The notes under the pieces were generated by a model that was given only the letters and a program-made list of their open reading frames with translations, made no database searches and had not been told where the DNA came from. The position numbers and the translations under genes are program-made. A stretch of DNA of 64,000 nucleotides, from contig JBGAIH010000001.1 in NCBI GenBank assembly GCA_044225675.1, positions 1 to 64,000 of the forward strand, given 5' to 3'. The DNA is from JACMQX01 sp044225675. GTDB lineage: Bacteria; Pseudomonadota; Gammaproteobacteria; Burkholderiales; Burkholderiaceae_C. This document shows, in pieces, positions 62,893 through 64,000 of the stretch. Every line of letters starts with the position of its first letter. Position 1 is the first letter of the stretch.

Positions 62893-64000
62893 TCAGCGAT
62901 AGACCGGAAAGCGCGCGGTCAGGGCGTTGACCTTGGCCCGGACGGCGGCAATATTGGCCTCGTCACGCGGGTTGTCGAGCACGTCGGCGATCAGGTTGGC
63001 GGTGGCCCGGGCTTCGTCGTCCTTGAAGCCGCGCGTGGTCATGGCGGGCGTGCCGATGCGCACGCCGCTCGTGACCATCGGCTTTTCCGGATCGTTCGGA
63101 ATGGCGTTCTTGTTGATCGTCATATGGGCGCTGCCCAGCACCGCCTCGGCTTCCTTGCCGGTGATGCCCTTGGCCCGCAGGTCCACGAGCATGACGTGGC
63201 TTTCGGTGCGGCCGCTGACGATGCGCAGGCCCCGCTGGGTGAGCGTCTCGGCCACGATCTGCGCATTGCGCACCACCTGCTGCTGGTAGGTCCTGAACTC
63301 GGGGGCCAGCGCCTCCTTGAAGGCCACGGCCTTGGCCGCGATCACATGCATCAGCGGGCCGCCCTGCAGGCCGGGGAAGATGGCGCTGTTGATGGCTTTC
63401 TCGTGCTGGGCCTTCATCAGGATGATGCCGCCGCGCGGGCCGCGCAGGCTCTTGTGGGTGGTGGAGGTCACCACGTCGGCATGAGGCACCGGGTTCGGGT
63501 AGACACCGGCCGCGATCAGGCCGGCGTAGTGCGCCATGTCGACCATGAAGATCGCGCCCACGTCACGTGCCACCTTGGCGAAGCGTTCGAAGTCGATGCG
63601 CAGGGAATAGGCCGAGGCTCCAGCGATGATCAGCTTGGGGCGCGTTTCATGGGCCTTGCGCTCCATCGCGTCGTAGTCGATCTCTTCCTTGTCGTTCAGG
63701 CCATAGCTGACCACGTTGAACCACTTGCCGCTCATGTTGAGCGCCATGCCGTGGGTCAGGTGGCCACCTTCGGCCAGGCTCATGCCCATGATGGTGTCGC
63801 CGGGCTTGAGGAAGGCGAGGAAGACCGCTTCGTTGGCCGAGGCGCCGCAATGCGCCTGCACGTTGGCCGCTTCGGCGCCGAAGATCTGCTTGACGCGATC
63901 GAGGGCCAGCTGTTCGGCCACGTCCACGTGCTCACAGCCGCCGTAGTAGCGCTTGCCGGGATAGCCCTCGGCATACTTGTTGGTCAGTTGCGTGCCTTGC
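62893..64000 (-). CDS. glyA: Serine hydroxymethyltransferase (5' end outside window)
   Basis: At least 369 aa are visible; the start lies beyond the right edge. It converts serine and tetrahydrofolate to glycine and methylene-tetrahydrofolate. It has QLTNKYAEGYPGKRYYGGCE at the visible start, QAHCGASANEAVFLAFLKPGD, and the PLP Lys in VTSTTHKSLRGPRGG. The C-terminus ends TARFPVYR. Co-transcribed with nrdR. Confidence 0.97.
   Translation of the reverse strand, partial: QGTQLTNKYAEGYPGKRYYGGCEHVDVAEQLALDRVKQIFGAEAANVQAHCGASANEAVFLAFLKPGDTIMGMSLAEGGHLTHGMALNMSGKWFNVVSYGLNDKEEIDYDAMERKAHETRPKLIIAGASAYSLRIDFERFAKVARDVGAIFMVDMAHYAGLIAAGVYPNPVPHADVVTSTTHKSLRGPRGGIILMKAQHEKAINSAIFPGLQGGPLMHVIAAKAVAFKEALAPEFRTYQQQVVRNAQIVAETLTQRGLRIVSGRTESHVMLVDLRAKGITGKEAEAVLGSAHMTINKNAIPNDPEKPMVTSGVRIGTPAMTTRGFKDDEARATANLIADVLDNPRDEANIAAVRAKVNALTARFPVYR

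Overview
This is a GC-rich chromosomal segment from a betaproteobacterium, most likely Burkholderiales and probably Comamonadaceae-like. The evidence is the gene content and order: a PAS-LuxR regulator beside a two-subunit CoA-transferase, an imuA-imuB-dnaE2 cassette, a ribD-ribE-ribBA-ribH-nusB-aminotransferase-ybgC-tolQRA run, a fimT-pilVWX-pilY1-pilE cluster and glyA-nrdR. This is inference from synteny; there is no rRNA in the window to fix the species.

Region 1 (1-6.1 kb) is a type II-C CRISPR-Cas system. Twenty repeats and nineteen spacers lie on the plus strand, and the array runs off the left edge of the window. A terminator hairpin separates it from cas2, cas1 and a compact Neisseria-type cas9, all on the minus strand. 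Beyond the cas9 start, on the plus strand, a tracrRNA can be read directly: anti-repeat, GCAA-capped hairpin and terminator. Its likely promoter lies inside the cas9 start region, and a likely cas9 promoter lies inside the tracrRNA anti-repeat. Two spacers are 26/30 identical and read as variants of the same short peptide, as if two related phages had been sampled at one site.

Region 2 (6.1-12.1 kb) has a PAS-LuxR regulator, an intergenic dyad, scoAB and a CaiB/BaiF CoA-transferase, then a DsbG-like lipoprotein and an MsbA-like ABC exporter. Region 3 (12.2-17.9 kb) is the SOS mutagenesis operon imuA-imuB-dnaE2 behind a perfect LexA box. It ends in a duplicated dnaE2 tail that differs only at synonymous third positions. 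Region 4 (18-25.2 kb) has a lectin-like lipoprotein, a THI5-like/histidine kinase fusion with a converging response regulator, a ClpP-fold protein and a large catalase with a C-terminal hemerythrin domain.

Region 5 (25.3-42.7 kb) holds tRNA-Gly(CCC), a DsrE-like exported protein, alaS, an amino-acid-type binding protein, a TPR/glycosyltransferase protein, trmB, a Gly-rich DUF11 surface protein, gluQ, an FAD amine-oxidase-like protein and a LysR-controlled pirin-DoxX-flavodoxin-pirin cluster with a 26-bp tandem repeat, then trhO. Region 6 (42.8-64 kb) holds dnaE, a second DUF11 protein, the long minus-strand rib-nusB-tol operon, the plus-strand minor pilin operon, nrdR and a glyA cut by the window edge.

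Apart from the CRISPR array there is no stretch over 300 bases without a gene. The largest gaps (12111-12334 and 25895-26130) carry the LexA box and the alaS promoter.
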